Below, piece by piece: positions 16,277 to 24,432 of a DNA stretch of 32,184 nucleotides. The DNA comes from Bacteriovoracaceae bacterium (GTDB lineage Bacteria; Bdellovibrionota; Bacteriovoracia; Bacteriovoracales; Bacteriovoracaceae): positions 1-32,184 of the forward strand of contig JABIHA010000083.1 in the NCBI GenBank assembly GCA_018649885.1, read 5' to 3'. A program made the position numbers and the translations under genes. The notes beneath the pieces are model-generated. The model was not told the origin of the DNA. It made no database searches and saw nothing but the letters and a program-made list of their open reading frames with translations. Each line of letters opens with the position of its first letter. Position 1 is the first letter of the stretch.

Positions 16277-16318
16277 AAAAGTGGTCCAAGACCACTTTTG
16301 GACCACTTTGGGTGGTCC
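16277..16318. promoter_or_regulatory. Nested palindromes, likely operator of the XRE gene
   Basis: Two adjacent palindromes: AAAAGTGGTC-CAA-GACCACTTTT (16277-16299, 10-bp perfect arms) and GGACCAC-TTTGG-GTGGTCC (16300-16318, 7-bp arms). Four GTGGTC/GACCAC half-sites thus lie 23 bases before the ATG of a small helix-turn-helix protein. This is the usual layout of an autoregulated repressor operator. A hairpin acting in the mRNA leader is the alternative. Confidence 0.65.
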
Positions 16319-16341
16319 TTTAACTAAAAAGGAACAAGAAA

Positions 16342-16677
16342 ATGCCAAAAAGAAGCCGAGTTAAATCAGAAACAGCTGAATCAAATGCACTAAAGAAGAT
16401 GAGAACAATTAAAGGATTGTCTCAAAGAAAGGCCGGGATGCTGATTGGTGTGCCGCCAACCAAGGTAAACCATACAGAGAATGGGAGGGCCTATATTGAG
16501 AAAAGCTATATCGAAAAATTTATTAAAGGCCTGGGCTATTCTTGGGAGGAGTGGCTCGAATTTGTTTCGGGGAAGGGTTCTAAAAGTAGTCTAAAGGAGC
16601 AGTGTATTTTGTTAATCAGGGGATTAGATGATCAGAAGCTTGGGCTTGTTTTTAATTTGCTGACTAGCTTGAAATAG
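16342..16677 (+). CDS. Small XRE-type helix-turn-helix regulator
   Basis: Product of 111 aa. Residues 14-65 form a Cro/CI-type HTH (MRTIKGLSQRKAGMLIGVPP, then TKVNHTENGRAYI), with a basic N-terminus. The C-terminal part (DDQKLGLVFNLLTSLK) is a short helical tail often seen in small HTH regulators of this group. The SD AAGGAAC precedes the ATG. Directly upstream lies a pair of palindromes with four identical half-sites, which suggests autorepression. It is the first gene after the tRNA-Cys and could control the accessory region; its targets are not known. Confidence 0.85.
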   Translation: MPKRSRVKSETAESNALKKMRTIKGLSQRKAGMLIGVPPTKVNHTENGRAYIEKSYIEKFIKGLGYSWEEWLEFVSGKGSKSSLKEQCILLIRGLDDQKLGLVFNLLTSLK

Positions 16678-16934
16678 CTCAGCCTTTTCTTGGGTCCATT
16701 CCGGACATGGCTAACATTTTTTTTAAAATGGGTCATTACATTGATTCAATGTACTAAAACTTAATTGTGATTAAAATAGTCGCGGTTTTTCTGTAACGAT
16801 CCTTTCAATAATTTAGAAATCTTAACTCCTACTTCACCACCTCAGATAGATTTCACGCTAAGCAATGTGTGTATTTATAATTTTCTGCTAATAATTTTGA
16901 TACAATGGTTATAAACGAATATTAGGATTATAAA

Positions 16935-17525
16935 ATGGCTGATTATGACCCAAGAGCATGGGAGATTTTAGTTAATGACTATCAAAAGCTAATGGAATAT
17001 GTTGATCCAGATGATAGAAATCTAGATGCATATTCACATCAGATATTTGAATTGCTTTGTAGAGTCTGCATTGACTTTGACCACGTCTGCTTAATTATGT
17101 ATTTAAAGTTGAATTCAAGTGTTCCATATAGGTCATATAAAAACCTCAAAATGAGCCATTTTAAAAGATTTTTTACAACAAACCATCCTGCTTTACTTAA
17201 AGATGAAGTTGGCCTTTTGTTTTGGAAAGATCCTAGTTTGAAATTTATCTCTCCTCTAATAGATTGGGATAGAAATAAGAAGCTTTCATGGTTTGAAGCA
17301 TACAATTTGAGTAAACATTTTATAGGAGCAAACTTTTCTCAAGCATCTATGAAGAATTTAACATTGGCAATATCTGGTCTTTATCTTTTGTTACAGAGCC
17401 ATATGTCTACATCATTTTTTCAACCATATAGCACAAATCGCTCCACTGGTGGTAGCTCAAGTGCCTCAGGTGTTAGAACGAAAAGAATCGATGGACAAGT
17501 TTTTGTTATAAGGACAACGGTATAA
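16935..17525 (+). CDS. HEPN-like helical protein A (paralogue of the next gene)
   Basis: Product of 196 aa with no signal peptide or membrane helix. It aligns by eye with the next gene product over most of its length. Shared motifs are a DYQKLMEYVDP / DLNELFLFIEP segment, SHxxxFELxxRxC at about 34-45, and W-F-E-A-Y-N-L-S-K-H (119-128) followed by F..A...N...A...LY. The W..(Y/H)N..KH pattern in an all-helical protein recalls HEPN-like domains, some of which are RNases, but I cannot confirm an active RxxxxH motif. The Ser/Gly-rich tail (165-180) is low complexity. SD AGGAT is present. It is coupled to the next gene by TAATG. Confidence 0.6.
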   Translation: MADYDPRAWEILVNDYQKLMEYVDPDDRNLDAYSHQIFELLCRVCIDFDHVCLIMYLKLNSSVPYRSYKNLKMSHFKRFFTTNHPALLKDEVGLLFWKDPSLKFISPLIDWDRNKKLSWFEAYNLSKHFIGANFSQASMKNLTLAISGLYLLLQSHMSTSFFQPYSTNRSTGGSSSASGVRTKRIDGQVFVIRTTV

Positions 17526-18244
17526 TGATACCTAAACCATATTTTAATATAGTCAGAAACATAAATGATGGAACAAAAAAAGCGAATCGTTTTTTGCAAC
17601 AATCAGATGAAGCTAGACTTCAAAAACGAGCCTTAAATGTATTGATTGATGACCTGAATGAATTGTTTCTATTTATTGAACCATCTTCTTCAAATGTGAA
17701 CATATTTTCACATAGATGTTACGACATTCATTTAAGAGCTTGTGTACAAGTTGAATCCGCACTCAGGTTGATATTCAATAAAAATGGTGTAATTCCACAA
17801 GTGGATTCAATTATTGGTTATTCGGATTTAGAAGGTGTAATGAAGTTATCAGAATATGATTTAAGATATATGACACTCCCACTTCATAATTTTAAACCAT
17901 TTGAGTCATTTGCTAATCCTACTAGAAATGATCGGAGTCCTAAGTGGTATAAAGAGCATAATAAAGTTAAACACAACAGAACAAGATATTTTCATCTGGC
18001 CACGCTTGAGAATGCGATTCATTCAGTTGGTGCGTTGTATGCAATTATCGATGCTCAATATGCTATTGGTTACTTACACTCAGATGGTAATGAAAGATCA
18101 TTAGCACCTAGAAGGGATGGCATATATCTACTAGAAGCAATACCAACTTGGCTTGCAGCAGAAAAATATTACAACTTTGACTGGGATGCCTTGGTGGTAA
18201 GTGGTGACCCTTTTGCCTCTGCGTCTATTCCTGTAATTCCCTAG
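17525..18244 (+). CDS. HEPN-like helical protein B (paralogue of the previous gene)
   Basis: Product of 239 aa, soluble. It shares with the previous gene product the order L-x-D-L-N-E-L...IEP (about 40-53), FSHRCYDIHLRAC (61-73), and WYKEHNKVKHNR (141-152) followed by FHLATLENAIHSVGALYAII. Compared with A it carries the fuller KHNR motif and an additional C-terminal region (190-239). The two genes overlap by one base (TAATG), so they are probably made in equal amounts and may form a heterodimer. The family seems to occur as a conserved helical domain of unknown role; a toxin or defence function is only an inference from the HEPN-like motif and the accessory location. Confidence 0.6.
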   Translation: MIPKPYFNIVRNINDGTKKANRFLQQSDEARLQKRALNVLIDDLNELFLFIEPSSSNVNIFSHRCYDIHLRACVQVESALRLIFNKNGVIPQVDSIIGYSDLEGVMKLSEYDLRYMTLPLHNFKPFESFANPTRNDRSPKWYKEHNKVKHNRTRYFHLATLENAIHSVGALYAIIDAQYAIGYLHSDGNERSLAPRRDGIYLLEAIPTWLAAEKYYNFDWDALVVSGDPFASASIPVIP

Positions 18245-18424
18245 TGGTACACTTTCAGTGTGTGCGCTCATTCCAAGGTGCTATAGCTAAATTTTGTCGT
18301 AGTCTTTCTGTAACATCTCAATTTAACTAAGGCAATAAATTCAGACAGTTATTAAGACAATCACCAACTCCAGTGTTCAAGGAAGGTAGCAAGTTTAAAC
18401 AATTTGTTTAATATCCAAATGATG

Positions 18425-18459
18425 CTCCTTATGCTAATTATTGCTTTAAATAATAGGAG
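18425..18459 (+). promoter_or_regulatory. SD-sequestering hairpin before the TIR-like gene
   Basis: The ribosome-binding site AGGAG (18455-18459) can pair with CTCCT (18425-18429). The contiguous AATAAT (18449-18454) pairs with ATTATT (18437-18442), leaving a 7-nt bulge and a 6-nt loop. The ATG at 18466 follows. The structure could hold back translation of the TIR-like gene. Confidence 0.5.
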
Positions 18460-18465
18460 TAATTT

Positions 18466-19005
18466 ATGCCAAAGAGAAAAGTTTTTATTACCCACTACAA
18501 GGGTGACAGAGCGACAGTTGATGACTTTATAACGAAATGGACAGATACTAATGACGTGTTTATACCGAAAGTTTTAGGCGCTAATGATAACGACGATTTT
18601 ATTGAAAGTACTGACACAGACTATGTAATGTCTCAAATTCGAAAAAAATACCTAGAAGATTCGACCGTAACTTTAGTTTTACTAGGTACGTGTACACATT
18701 CTCGTAGATATGTTGATTGGGAAATAAAAAGTTCATTAACCCAGGGAGATTCGACTCCTAACGGTTTATTTTGCATCCTATTGGAGGGAACAAGTGGAAA
18801 ATTGCCAGAAAGGTTTCAGAAAAATTGGAATAGCGAAGGAACGGGTTATGCTCAATTTTATGCTCAGCCAAGTTCTTCTAGTCAACTTTCCGGTTGGATT
18901 GAAGAAGCATTTAGTGCAAGAACAGAAAAATCAAATTTAATTTCAAATAGTCAGGATATGATGAAATATAATCAAAAATGTAAAACCTGTGATGAAACAC
19001 ACTAG
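18466..19005 (+). CDS. TIR-like (DUF1863 / ThsB-type) protein
   Basis: Product of 179 aa, cytoplasmic. Features of the MTH538 TIR-like domain, the family of the Thoeris sensor ThsB, are visible: the N-terminal strand KVFITHY (5-11), IRKKYLEDSTVTLVLLGT (58-75) and SRRYVDWEIKSSL (79-91), in which E86 is the candidate catalytic glutamate. The domain ends near residue 150; the tail contains a CxxC (172-175). Known relatives use NAD+ to make a signalling nucleotide during phage infection. The next gene, 6 bases downstream, encodes a membrane protein rather than the usual SLOG- or macro-domain effector ThsA. SD AGGAG is good but may be hidden in a hairpin. Confidence 0.82.
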   Translation: MPKRKVFITHYKGDRATVDDFITKWTDTNDVFIPKVLGANDNDDFIESTDTDYVMSQIRKKYLEDSTVTLVLLGTCTHSRRYVDWEIKSSLTQGDSTPNGLFCILLEGTSGKLPERFQKNWNSEGTGYAQFYAQPSSSSQLSGWIEEAFSARTEKSNLISNSQDMMKYNQKCKTCDETH

Positions 19006-19011
19006 CGGAAG

Positions 19012-19623
19012 ATGGGGAAGAAGATGTTTTACTTTATAGTGGGAGTGCTAGGAGCTGTTATGTTAACGACTTCCGCAATCTATTTTATACAAAAGAAGGA
19101 TATTGTTGAGGGCGTAAAAGAGATGTACATCGTGAGGTATTCAACTTCAGATGTTAACTTGAATGCAATTGGTGGTTTAAGTTTTTCTATTAAGGCAAAC
19201 AAAACCGATCGCGAGACTGCTTGGAGAATTTACACTCAATTAAAAACAAGAGTTGCATCCGTAAAGTTTAACCCTTCATATGATTCAGTTGTCTTAGTGA
19301 ACAAGAGTTTATATGAAGCTTTTAAACTTATTCGAGAAGAGGTTAGTAATATCCCTTTAAATAGAGTTCGAACAAAAAAAGATGATGCAATTGTTGATTT
19401 TTATATGAATATCCTGAACGAAGGTATTCGGCCCTACTTATCAAAATGGCATTTACCAATTTCGAGCTGGGTGGAGTCTAACAAAGAAAAGAATTCTGGT
19501 AAAAGCATTACTGAAATTGAAAAGACATTTCCTAAGTATGAAGACCTCATAAAAGATATTGAATCTATGAATGGACGTTTAGAAAAGATAACGGTTGAAT
19601 TATTAAAGATTGTAAAAAGCTAA
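19012..19623 (+). CDS. One-helix membrane protein paired with the TIR-like gene
   Basis: Product of 203 aa with one N-terminal helix (about 5-26, MFYFIVGVLGAVMLTTSAIYF) and a helical domain after it. A conserved-looking core includes WRIYTQLKTRVASVKFNPSYD, SLYEAFKLIREEV and ILNEGIRPYLSKWH. I have the impression that proteins with this core recur next to TIR-like genes, but cannot verify it here. A second ATG at 19024 (starting MFYFIVG) has a better-placed GGGGAAG. Being 6 bases from the TIR-like gene, it is probably its effector or membrane partner. No nuclease, NADase or macro motif is visible. The domain's function is unknown. Confidence 0.65.
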   Translation: MGKKMFYFIVGVLGAVMLTTSAIYFIQKKDIVEGVKEMYIVRYSTSDVNLNAIGGLSFSIKANKTDRETAWRIYTQLKTRVASVKFNPSYDSVVLVNKSLYEAFKLIREEVSNIPLNRVRTKKDDAIVDFYMNILNEGIRPYLSKWHLPISSWVESNKEKNSGKSITEIEKTFPKYEDLIKDIESMNGRLEKITVELLKIVKS

Positions 19624-19726
19624 TTTACTAATCAAAGTAACGTTTTGTATTTGTATCAGAGCACTAACCCTGTATTTTTTAAATATTAGAGTAGACAAAA
19701 GAATCTCCACCATCCATTGAGTCTGG

Positions 19727-20266
19727 TTACTTTTTGCAAGAAGAATATGCATTTTTATAAGGCAAACTAAAACAATTAATCAAATTATCTACAACATGTA
19801 GATTTGCTATTTTGTCCTCAAACTTAGGACCATTGGCGATAACTTCTCTATGGTACTTGAGGGTCAATAAGTCTCCTTCTAAAAAAGCAACTGAAGCATA
19901 CACGTAGTCATTCCAGAGTATTGGTGTATCTTTTGGCTCATCCTGATCAAGAGATGCAAGAAATCTCAATTTTGCAATTTTATAATTACCATCATATGCA
20001 TACATTTGGCCGGCATGCCAGACGAGTATTCCCTGTTGCCACCTTACTAAATTATCAAAATGTTTTTGGAGGTAGTCATCTATCAGTCGGCCCGTCTGAT
20101 CATAGCATTCCAAATCAGCATATTTTCTCCAGCCTTTTCCAAAAGTCTGATCGAAAGTTTCGTAGTCGAGATTTAAGAGGTTTTTATATTCAGTTTTTGA
20201 AAATTCACAAGGAAGTACTTGAAGAGAAAAAAATAACAAAAAAAGAAATGAAAGTTTATATTTCAT
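19727..20266 (-). CDS. Conserved exported protein of unknown function
   Basis: The start at 20266 gives a signal peptide (MKYKLSFLFLLFFSLQVLPC). The upstream frame to 20308 would add 14 residues and overlap the previous gene. The 179-aa protein is helical with motifs WRKYADLECY, LIDDYLQKHFDNLVRW, GQMYAYDGNYKIA, ILWNDYVYASVAFLEGD and a C-terminal VVDNLINCF...AYSSC. I recognise this as a widespread but uncharacterised exported family with a TPR-like look. It is the third gene of a minus-strand operon behind an HTH regulator and a small secreted protein. No strong SD lies close to the chosen ATG, so translational coupling is likely. Confidence 0.65.
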   Translation of the reverse strand: MKYKLSFLFLLFFSLQVLPCEFSKTEYKNLLNLDYETFDQTFGKGWRKYADLECYDQTGRLIDDYLQKHFDNLVRWQQGILVWHAGQMYAYDGNYKIAKLRFLASLDQDEPKDTPILWNDYVYASVAFLEGDLLTLKYHREVIANGPKFEDKIANLHVVDNLINCFSLPYKNAYSSCKK

Positions 20267-20282
20267 AGAATGAGTCTGGGAA

Positions 20283-20597
20283 TCACCCTCCACCAGAACC
20301 ATCACCACTGGAGCGAAGAGATCTCATGGAAAATCCATCAAACCCGGATGAATAAATGGAAGCTGTCGATCCATCTTGAGATTGATTATGAAGTGATTCA
20401 ACTTCACTGCCATAATAGATTTGGCCAGATTTTAGTTCGATTTGGTCGATGTAGTTAAACTTATCACCCATGACGTTCGATATTTCAGAGATTTTAGTTT
20501 TGAGTCCGTCGTTAAAACTTATATGAGTTGCGTTGAACTCAACTGCAAAAAGACCTGTGGAAAGTGAGAGGAGCATTAGTGAAATGATAAATTTCAT
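20283..20597 (-). CDS. Small exported protein with a Gly-rich C-terminus
   Basis: Product of 104 aa with a clear signal peptide (MKFIISLMLLSLSTGLFA), leaving about 86 residues. The middle is a beta-type segment (VEFNATHISFNDGLKTKISE, then IELKSGQIYYGSEVE), and the end is low complexity (SSGDGSGGG). No family is recognised. Its ATG overlaps the regulator's stop (ATGA), with SD AAGGAG, so the regulator and this protein are translationally coupled. A signalling or structural role is possible, and the Gly-rich end recalls peptide precursors, but nothing proves processing. Confidence 0.65.
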   Translation of the reverse strand: MKFIISLMLLSLSTGLFAVEFNATHISFNDGLKTKISEISNVMGDKFNYIDQIELKSGQIYYGSEVESLHNQSQDGSTASIYSSGFDGFSMRSLRSSGDGSGGG

Positions 20598-21385
20598 TGG
20601 AGTTCTCCTTTCTCATTAGAATTTTCCATAGGGGTAAAACTATCACAAAATCCCACAGAAAACATCGGTATATCGCCCCGATTTTCTGTATTTCTAATAA
20701 TTTGTTGGACCTCTTTATGAAATTTTCTATGGGCCTCTTGTAAGGCCTTTATGCCATTTTTATTCATTCCATCGCTAACGCTATGAACATAATTTCGTTG
20801 TTTTCCAATATGCTCAGTTTTGTAGTGCTTCGCATAAGTGGTGAGGTGGTGTCTTACACTTTCAAATGATCTAACAATTGTTTTTTTGTCTACCACATGA
20901 AAGCGTCCATCGGTTTCCTTGATAAGGCCTTTCAGCACCAGGTGCTTCATACTTTCAAGACCAGGGGCCCCTAGTACACTTGTAACTTCAAGTTGATCTG
21001 TTCCCTGTTCGGTATCAGCAAGTAGATAGGCCACAAAGCACTCTCTACTCTCTAGCAGGTCCTCAAACTCTTGGTCTGTGAGCTTTTTATTGTCTTCTTG
21101 TAGAGAGACTTCAAGAACGCCTTCTAGGGATTCTCCTAGGTCTTTGTCGTAATATGCAAGAGCGTTCGGTAATAGTTCCACCATGCCAGAGCCAGTAATA
21201 ATTTTTAAATAGGTATCGAGCTTTGGCTTTTTAGTTTCGTTTTGTAAGCGATTAAATGTAGAGCGTGGAATTTTGATTTTATCTGCAAGTTGAGAGTCGG
21301 AGAAACTAGGAAACCTCTGCTTGAGAGTACCAAGACAGGCCGATACGACTTCTTCCCAGTTAGTGGGTGTGCAGTTTAGGTTCAT
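20594..21385 (-). CDS. TIGR02147-like HTH regulator
   Basis: The start at 21385 is chosen because AGGGG lies just before this ATG; the frame is open to 21502. The 263-aa product has an N-terminal HTH (about 15-60, including FSDSQLADKIKIPRSTFNRL) and a winged-helix-like middle with the SMKHLVLKGLIKETDGRFHV segment. It also has a C-terminal helical domain with NYVHSVSDGMNKNGIKALQEAHR. This order resembles the TIGR02147 regulators that are abundant in Bdellovibrio-like bacteria and Fibrobacter, though it is divergent. It is coupled to the small exported protein and lies divergent to the protease operon. It may sense a signal and control one or both. Confidence 0.7.
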   Translation of the reverse strand: MNLNCTPTNWEEVVSACLGTLKQRFPSFSDSQLADKIKIPRSTFNRLQNETKKPKLDTYLKIITGSGMVELLPNALAYYDKDLGESLEGVLEVSLQEDNKKLTDQEFEDLLESRECFVAYLLADTEQGTDQLEVTSVLGAPGLESMKHLVLKGLIKETDGRFHVVDKKTIVRSFESVRHHLTTYAKHYKTEHIGKQRNYVHSVSDGMNKNGIKALQEAHRKFHKEVQQIIRNTENRGDIPMFSVGFCDSFTPMENSNEKGELQ

Positions 21386-21592
21386 TAAGTCCCCTAATAA
21401 GATCAATAGTAGACTTTTGGTATCGCAGAGTGGGGCATGTGGCAAATTTTGACCAAGATTAACAAACTGCAAAACCGAATTCAAAATTATGCGGCATCCC
21501 AATTCGTGGGTGGAAGATGCACTTGAGGTTTTTCTATTTCTATTATCGTATATTATATTGTATGTTCCGCGGCATAACTTGGAGAAATATTT
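21386..21592. promoter_or_regulatory. Divergent promoter region, regulator versus protease operon
   Basis: About 207 bases between the regulator (minus) and the first protease gene (plus). Near 21490-21573 there are two related GC-rich motifs, TTATGCGGCAT and CCGCGGCATAA, in otherwise AT-rich sequence, possible binding sites for the adjacent regulator. A -10-like TATATT/TATATTG run lies near 21550, but I cannot assign promoters with certainty. Confidence 0.4.
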
Positions 21593-22816
21593 ATGAGAAC
21601 CACCCCCTTTTGCTTGTCTGCAGCTTTGTCTTTAATTTTTATTTTATCATTTCCCAATTGCTTTGCAGGGGAACCTAATAAGCTGATGTTCAAATTTGTA
21701 GGCGATACAAAATGGGAACTAGATTCAGTTGCGAGACAGGAATTTAATGAATTTCTTGAGGAGCAAAGAGTTTCTCTTCTTGGTGATATTAAAGAGCTAG
21801 AATTTCCCGCAAAGTTTGATTCATTAAAAGATGCAATTTTGTCTTACGCCATGCCTGCCGGAAAATATTATAAAAATAGAGAACTATCATGTCTTTTTCT
21901 TGAAAGGGTGAGAAAAAATCTAGTAAGTGATGCAGACAAGGTTGAATTTAGAGGGATCACTAAAAACGGTGAAATATGCACACAAGGTGATTTGGCCCCT
22001 TCAGAGTATAGTGCCTGGACTCTTCGCTTAGTGAACTTCATTTGGTTTCAGAAGTGGATTCCGACAAGCATTGGGACAAAGAGTATGGAGCAATATTTAA
22101 TTGATCGCTTAGAAGTAAAAAACTATATCAGACCGACAATAAATATTCTTACATCAAAGGAGTACGATGCTTATGGTTATAGTTTTTCTTCTGATGATAT
22201 GAAAACGATTTCTCAAAATAAAAAGCTATCCGAGGTTTTTGAAATCACAAAGAATTTCACACCAAATGATGCAAGTACTTTTGGCGACTTAGGTCCTGAG
22301 ATGAAAAAAATGATTGAAGAAAATACCGCATCAGCTGCGGGTTTCTTTATTACTGAACCATCAATCTATATAACAAATAATTGGGCCCCCAGTGACTTGA
22401 TCGACTTAATGGCACATGAGTTTGGACATGTTTACCATGGGCTTTTCAAAAATAGCATAACTGATTTAGGTGACGTGATTGAATTTAAAAATTCTAGGAT
22501 TCATGATGAAGGAGCTGCCGAAGCTGTTGCATGGTTCGGCTTGTGCAAGTTGTATGAGGATTTCCCAGAAATCAAATTCTTTCATGTCTTCAAATTAATG
22601 ACTTTCTCACAACTAAGAAAAAATGATCCCCATTATGTTGGTGCTGTTTCATTTGCAAATCAATTTCATTACAGCTGTCCGGATTCCTCAAAAGAGTTAC
22701 ACCAGTTCTTGTCAGCAAAATCTCTTGATAATTTTATGGAGCATATTGAATATTTCCCAATACGCAAGATAGGAAAAAAAGATGATGAAAAGGTGGAGCT
22801 AGTATGGGAAAAATAA
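21593..22816 (+). CDS. Exported HExxH protein, gluzincin-type metallopeptidase fold
   Basis: Product of 407 aa with a signal peptide (MRTTPFCLSAALSLIFILSFPNCFAG). The zinc motif HEFGH lies at 275-279, and a third-ligand glutamate in the helix HDEGAAEAVAW lies near 306, the spacing of gluzincins. The N-terminal two-thirds is unassigned. A periplasmic or secreted zinc peptidase is the likely role; the substrate is unknown. It overlaps the next gene, also an HExxH protein, by 13 bases. It is the first gene of a run of four protease-fold genes. Confidence 0.75.
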   Translation: MRTTPFCLSAALSLIFILSFPNCFAGEPNKLMFKFVGDTKWELDSVARQEFNEFLEEQRVSLLGDIKELEFPAKFDSLKDAILSYAMPAGKYYKNRELSCLFLERVRKNLVSDADKVEFRGITKNGEICTQGDLAPSEYSAWTLRLVNFIWFQKWIPTSIGTKSMEQYLIDRLEVKNYIRPTINILTSKEYDAYGYSFSSDDMKTISQNKKLSEVFEITKNFTPNDASTFGDLGPEMKKMIEENTASAAGFFITEPSIYITNNWAPSDLIDLMAHEFGHVYHGLFKNSITDLGDVIEFKNSRIHDEGAAEAVAWFGLCKLYEDFPEIKFFHVFKLMTFSQLRKNDPHYVGAVSFANQFHYSCPDSSKELHQFLSAKSLDNFMEHIEYFPIRKIGKKDDEKVELVWEK

Positions 22817-23517
22817 ATTTCACAATAACGATAATATTTTCTACAGTTTTTTCATCAGGGTTAGTAATGGCAAATGAAAAATTAGCAAATGAAGTCATTT
22901 ATAGAACAGAGGCTGAGTTATCAAAATATTTCGGCAAAAAACTAAGCAAGCCAATTCATCTATATTATAAAAAAGAACAGTCTGAGGAAAAGAAGAAATG
23001 GCCAACTTCTTGGGGCCCCGAAAAAGATCGCTTTGGTTTGGGACTTCACGATGATTTTTCGCTTGAAAAAACTTGGTGGAATATGAATGGAGTTGATGAG
23101 GCAATGCTGAGGAATGCAAGTTTGGAGCAAAAATATACACTTACTTTAACCCATGAAATGGCGCATATATTCATGTTTCCTACGCCATTAAAGGCCTGGT
23201 TTCAGGAAGCAGTGGCCATGAATATAGGAAAGGAGATTGCACTTCGCTTGGATCCGACGCTTGAGCAATTTTTCCCAAATACCTTTCCGCCAACAAAAAT
23301 AACTGAACTTCAAAAGTATACCTACCAGATGATTTCTAAGGATGAGCAAGCTTGCAAAAAATTGCAGCTTTCGGCAATGGGTCTAGCAAGTAGATTTAGT
23401 CAATCTCAGATTCTTGATTGGATAAAAGCAAACCGTCCAAAAGGATATAATCCTTTGGATGATAATCGTGAAAACGAGGTTATTGAAAAAACTTTAATTA
23501 ATAGTATGCCCAAATAG
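22804..23517 (+). CDS. Second exported HExxH metallopeptidase-like protein
   Basis: Product of 237 aa with a signal peptide (ending near VMA-N). It has the zinc motif HEMAH at 117-121 and a candidate third ligand E135 in AWFQEAVAMNIG, a short spacing often found in compact peptidase_MA-type proteins. The start ATG lies inside the end of the preceding gene, with GGTGGAG before it. The next gene begins 6 bases after its stop. Its small size suggests a minimal catalytic domain. The substrate is unknown. Confidence 0.75.
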   Translation: MGKINFTITIIFSTVFSSGLVMANEKLANEVIYRTEAELSKYFGKKLSKPIHLYYKKEQSEEKKKWPTSWGPEKDRFGLGLHDDFSLEKTWWNMNGVDEAMLRNASLEQKYTLTLTHEMAHIFMFPTPLKAWFQEAVAMNIGKEIALRLDPTLEQFFPNTFPPTKITELQKYTYQMISKDEQACKKLQLSAMGLASRFSQSQILDWIKANRPKGYNPLDDNRENEVIEKTLINSMPK

Positions 23518-23523
23518 AGGTAT

Positions 23524-24384
23524 TTGAAACAGAGAAATGATGTGAAAACGATTAAAAGAGATCTGATTCTATTTTTAAGTATTACCTTTGTACTTAGCTT
23601 TGCCTTTGAGTTTTATATCATCCATAAAGGAGGTATTCGTTCTTGGCCACAATCAACATTTTTTTTAATGTGGATTCCAGGGATTGTTTCAATCCTATAT
23701 AGGCTCATTTCTAGGTGTGGGTTTAAAGATACAGGATTTAAAATAGGAGCTTTTCGCTATTGGTTTCTTGCATTTGCTGTCCCTTTATTTATTGCACTCA
23801 TAAGTAATATTCTTTGCTGGGGGTTGGGAGTTAACGAATTTACATCATATCCTGAAACGATTCTTAAAAAAGTGGGAATATCTTCTGTAGGTATGCTGAT
23901 TGCGATGAAATTTCCATGGTGGCTTTTATGGGGAAATATAAATGCACTTGGAGAGGAGTTGGGATGGCGTGGCTTTTTAATTCCAAAACTAACTCAAGTA
24001 AATTTGAAACATCCTTTTTTTGTAAGTGGACTGATATGGGCTGCTTGGCACTTTCCTCTTATTATTTGGGGAGACTATGCCACTTCTGATTTACCGATTC
24101 TTTCAGTTTTACTTTTTACAGTTATGATCGTTTGCAGTGGGATCTTTATTGCCTGGCTTAGAATGGAGTCAGGATCAGTGTGGGTAGCAATGTTTTATCA
24201 TGCTTGTCATAATTTCTTTTTACAAACGGCTTTTGCAATTTTTAGCAAAGCTGGAAAATATGATCCTTATTTGGGGAACGAATCGGGACTTTTTCCTTGT
24301 TTAATTTATATTGCGGTTTTGCTTGTAGGCAAACAATTTATTGTAAATAAAAGAAAAATATCTTCTCCTGAATTTGCAATTTAA
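23524..24384 (+). CDS. CPBP-family intramembrane metalloprotease (first)
   Basis: Polytopic membrane protein of 286 aa with about seven hydrophobic segments. It has the CPBP/CAAX-protease motifs: EExxxR at 144-149 (GEELGWRGF), a second-motif His at 176 (AAWHFPLIIWG), and HxxxN at 226-230 (HACHN). All catalytic-type residues are present, so it is probably active. The family includes Rce1-like proteases and bacteriocin-associated proteins. The start is TTG at 23524; an in-frame GTG at 23542 is an alternative. It directly follows two exported HExxH genes. Confidence 0.82.
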   Translation: MKQRNDVKTIKRDLILFLSITFVLSFAFEFYIIHKGGIRSWPQSTFFLMWIPGIVSILYRLISRCGFKDTGFKIGAFRYWFLAFAVPLFIALISNILCWGLGVNEFTSYPETILKKVGISSVGMLIAMKFPWWLLWGNINALGEELGWRGFLIPKLTQVNLKHPFFVSGLIWAAWHFPLIIWGDYATSDLPILSVLLFTVMIVCSGIFIAWLRMESGSVWVAMFYHACHNFFLQTAFAIFSKAGKYDPYLGNESGLFPCLIYIAVLLVGKQFIVNKRKISSPEFAI

Positions 24385-24432
24385 ATAAATATATTTTGTA
24401 GTGTTAACTTTTACGTTAGCTTTGAGAACAAT

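Noticed and set aside
18466..19623. Complete canonical Thoeris system
   Set aside because: No SLOG, macro or Sir2 domain is visible in the partner or nearby; only the TIR-like half matches.
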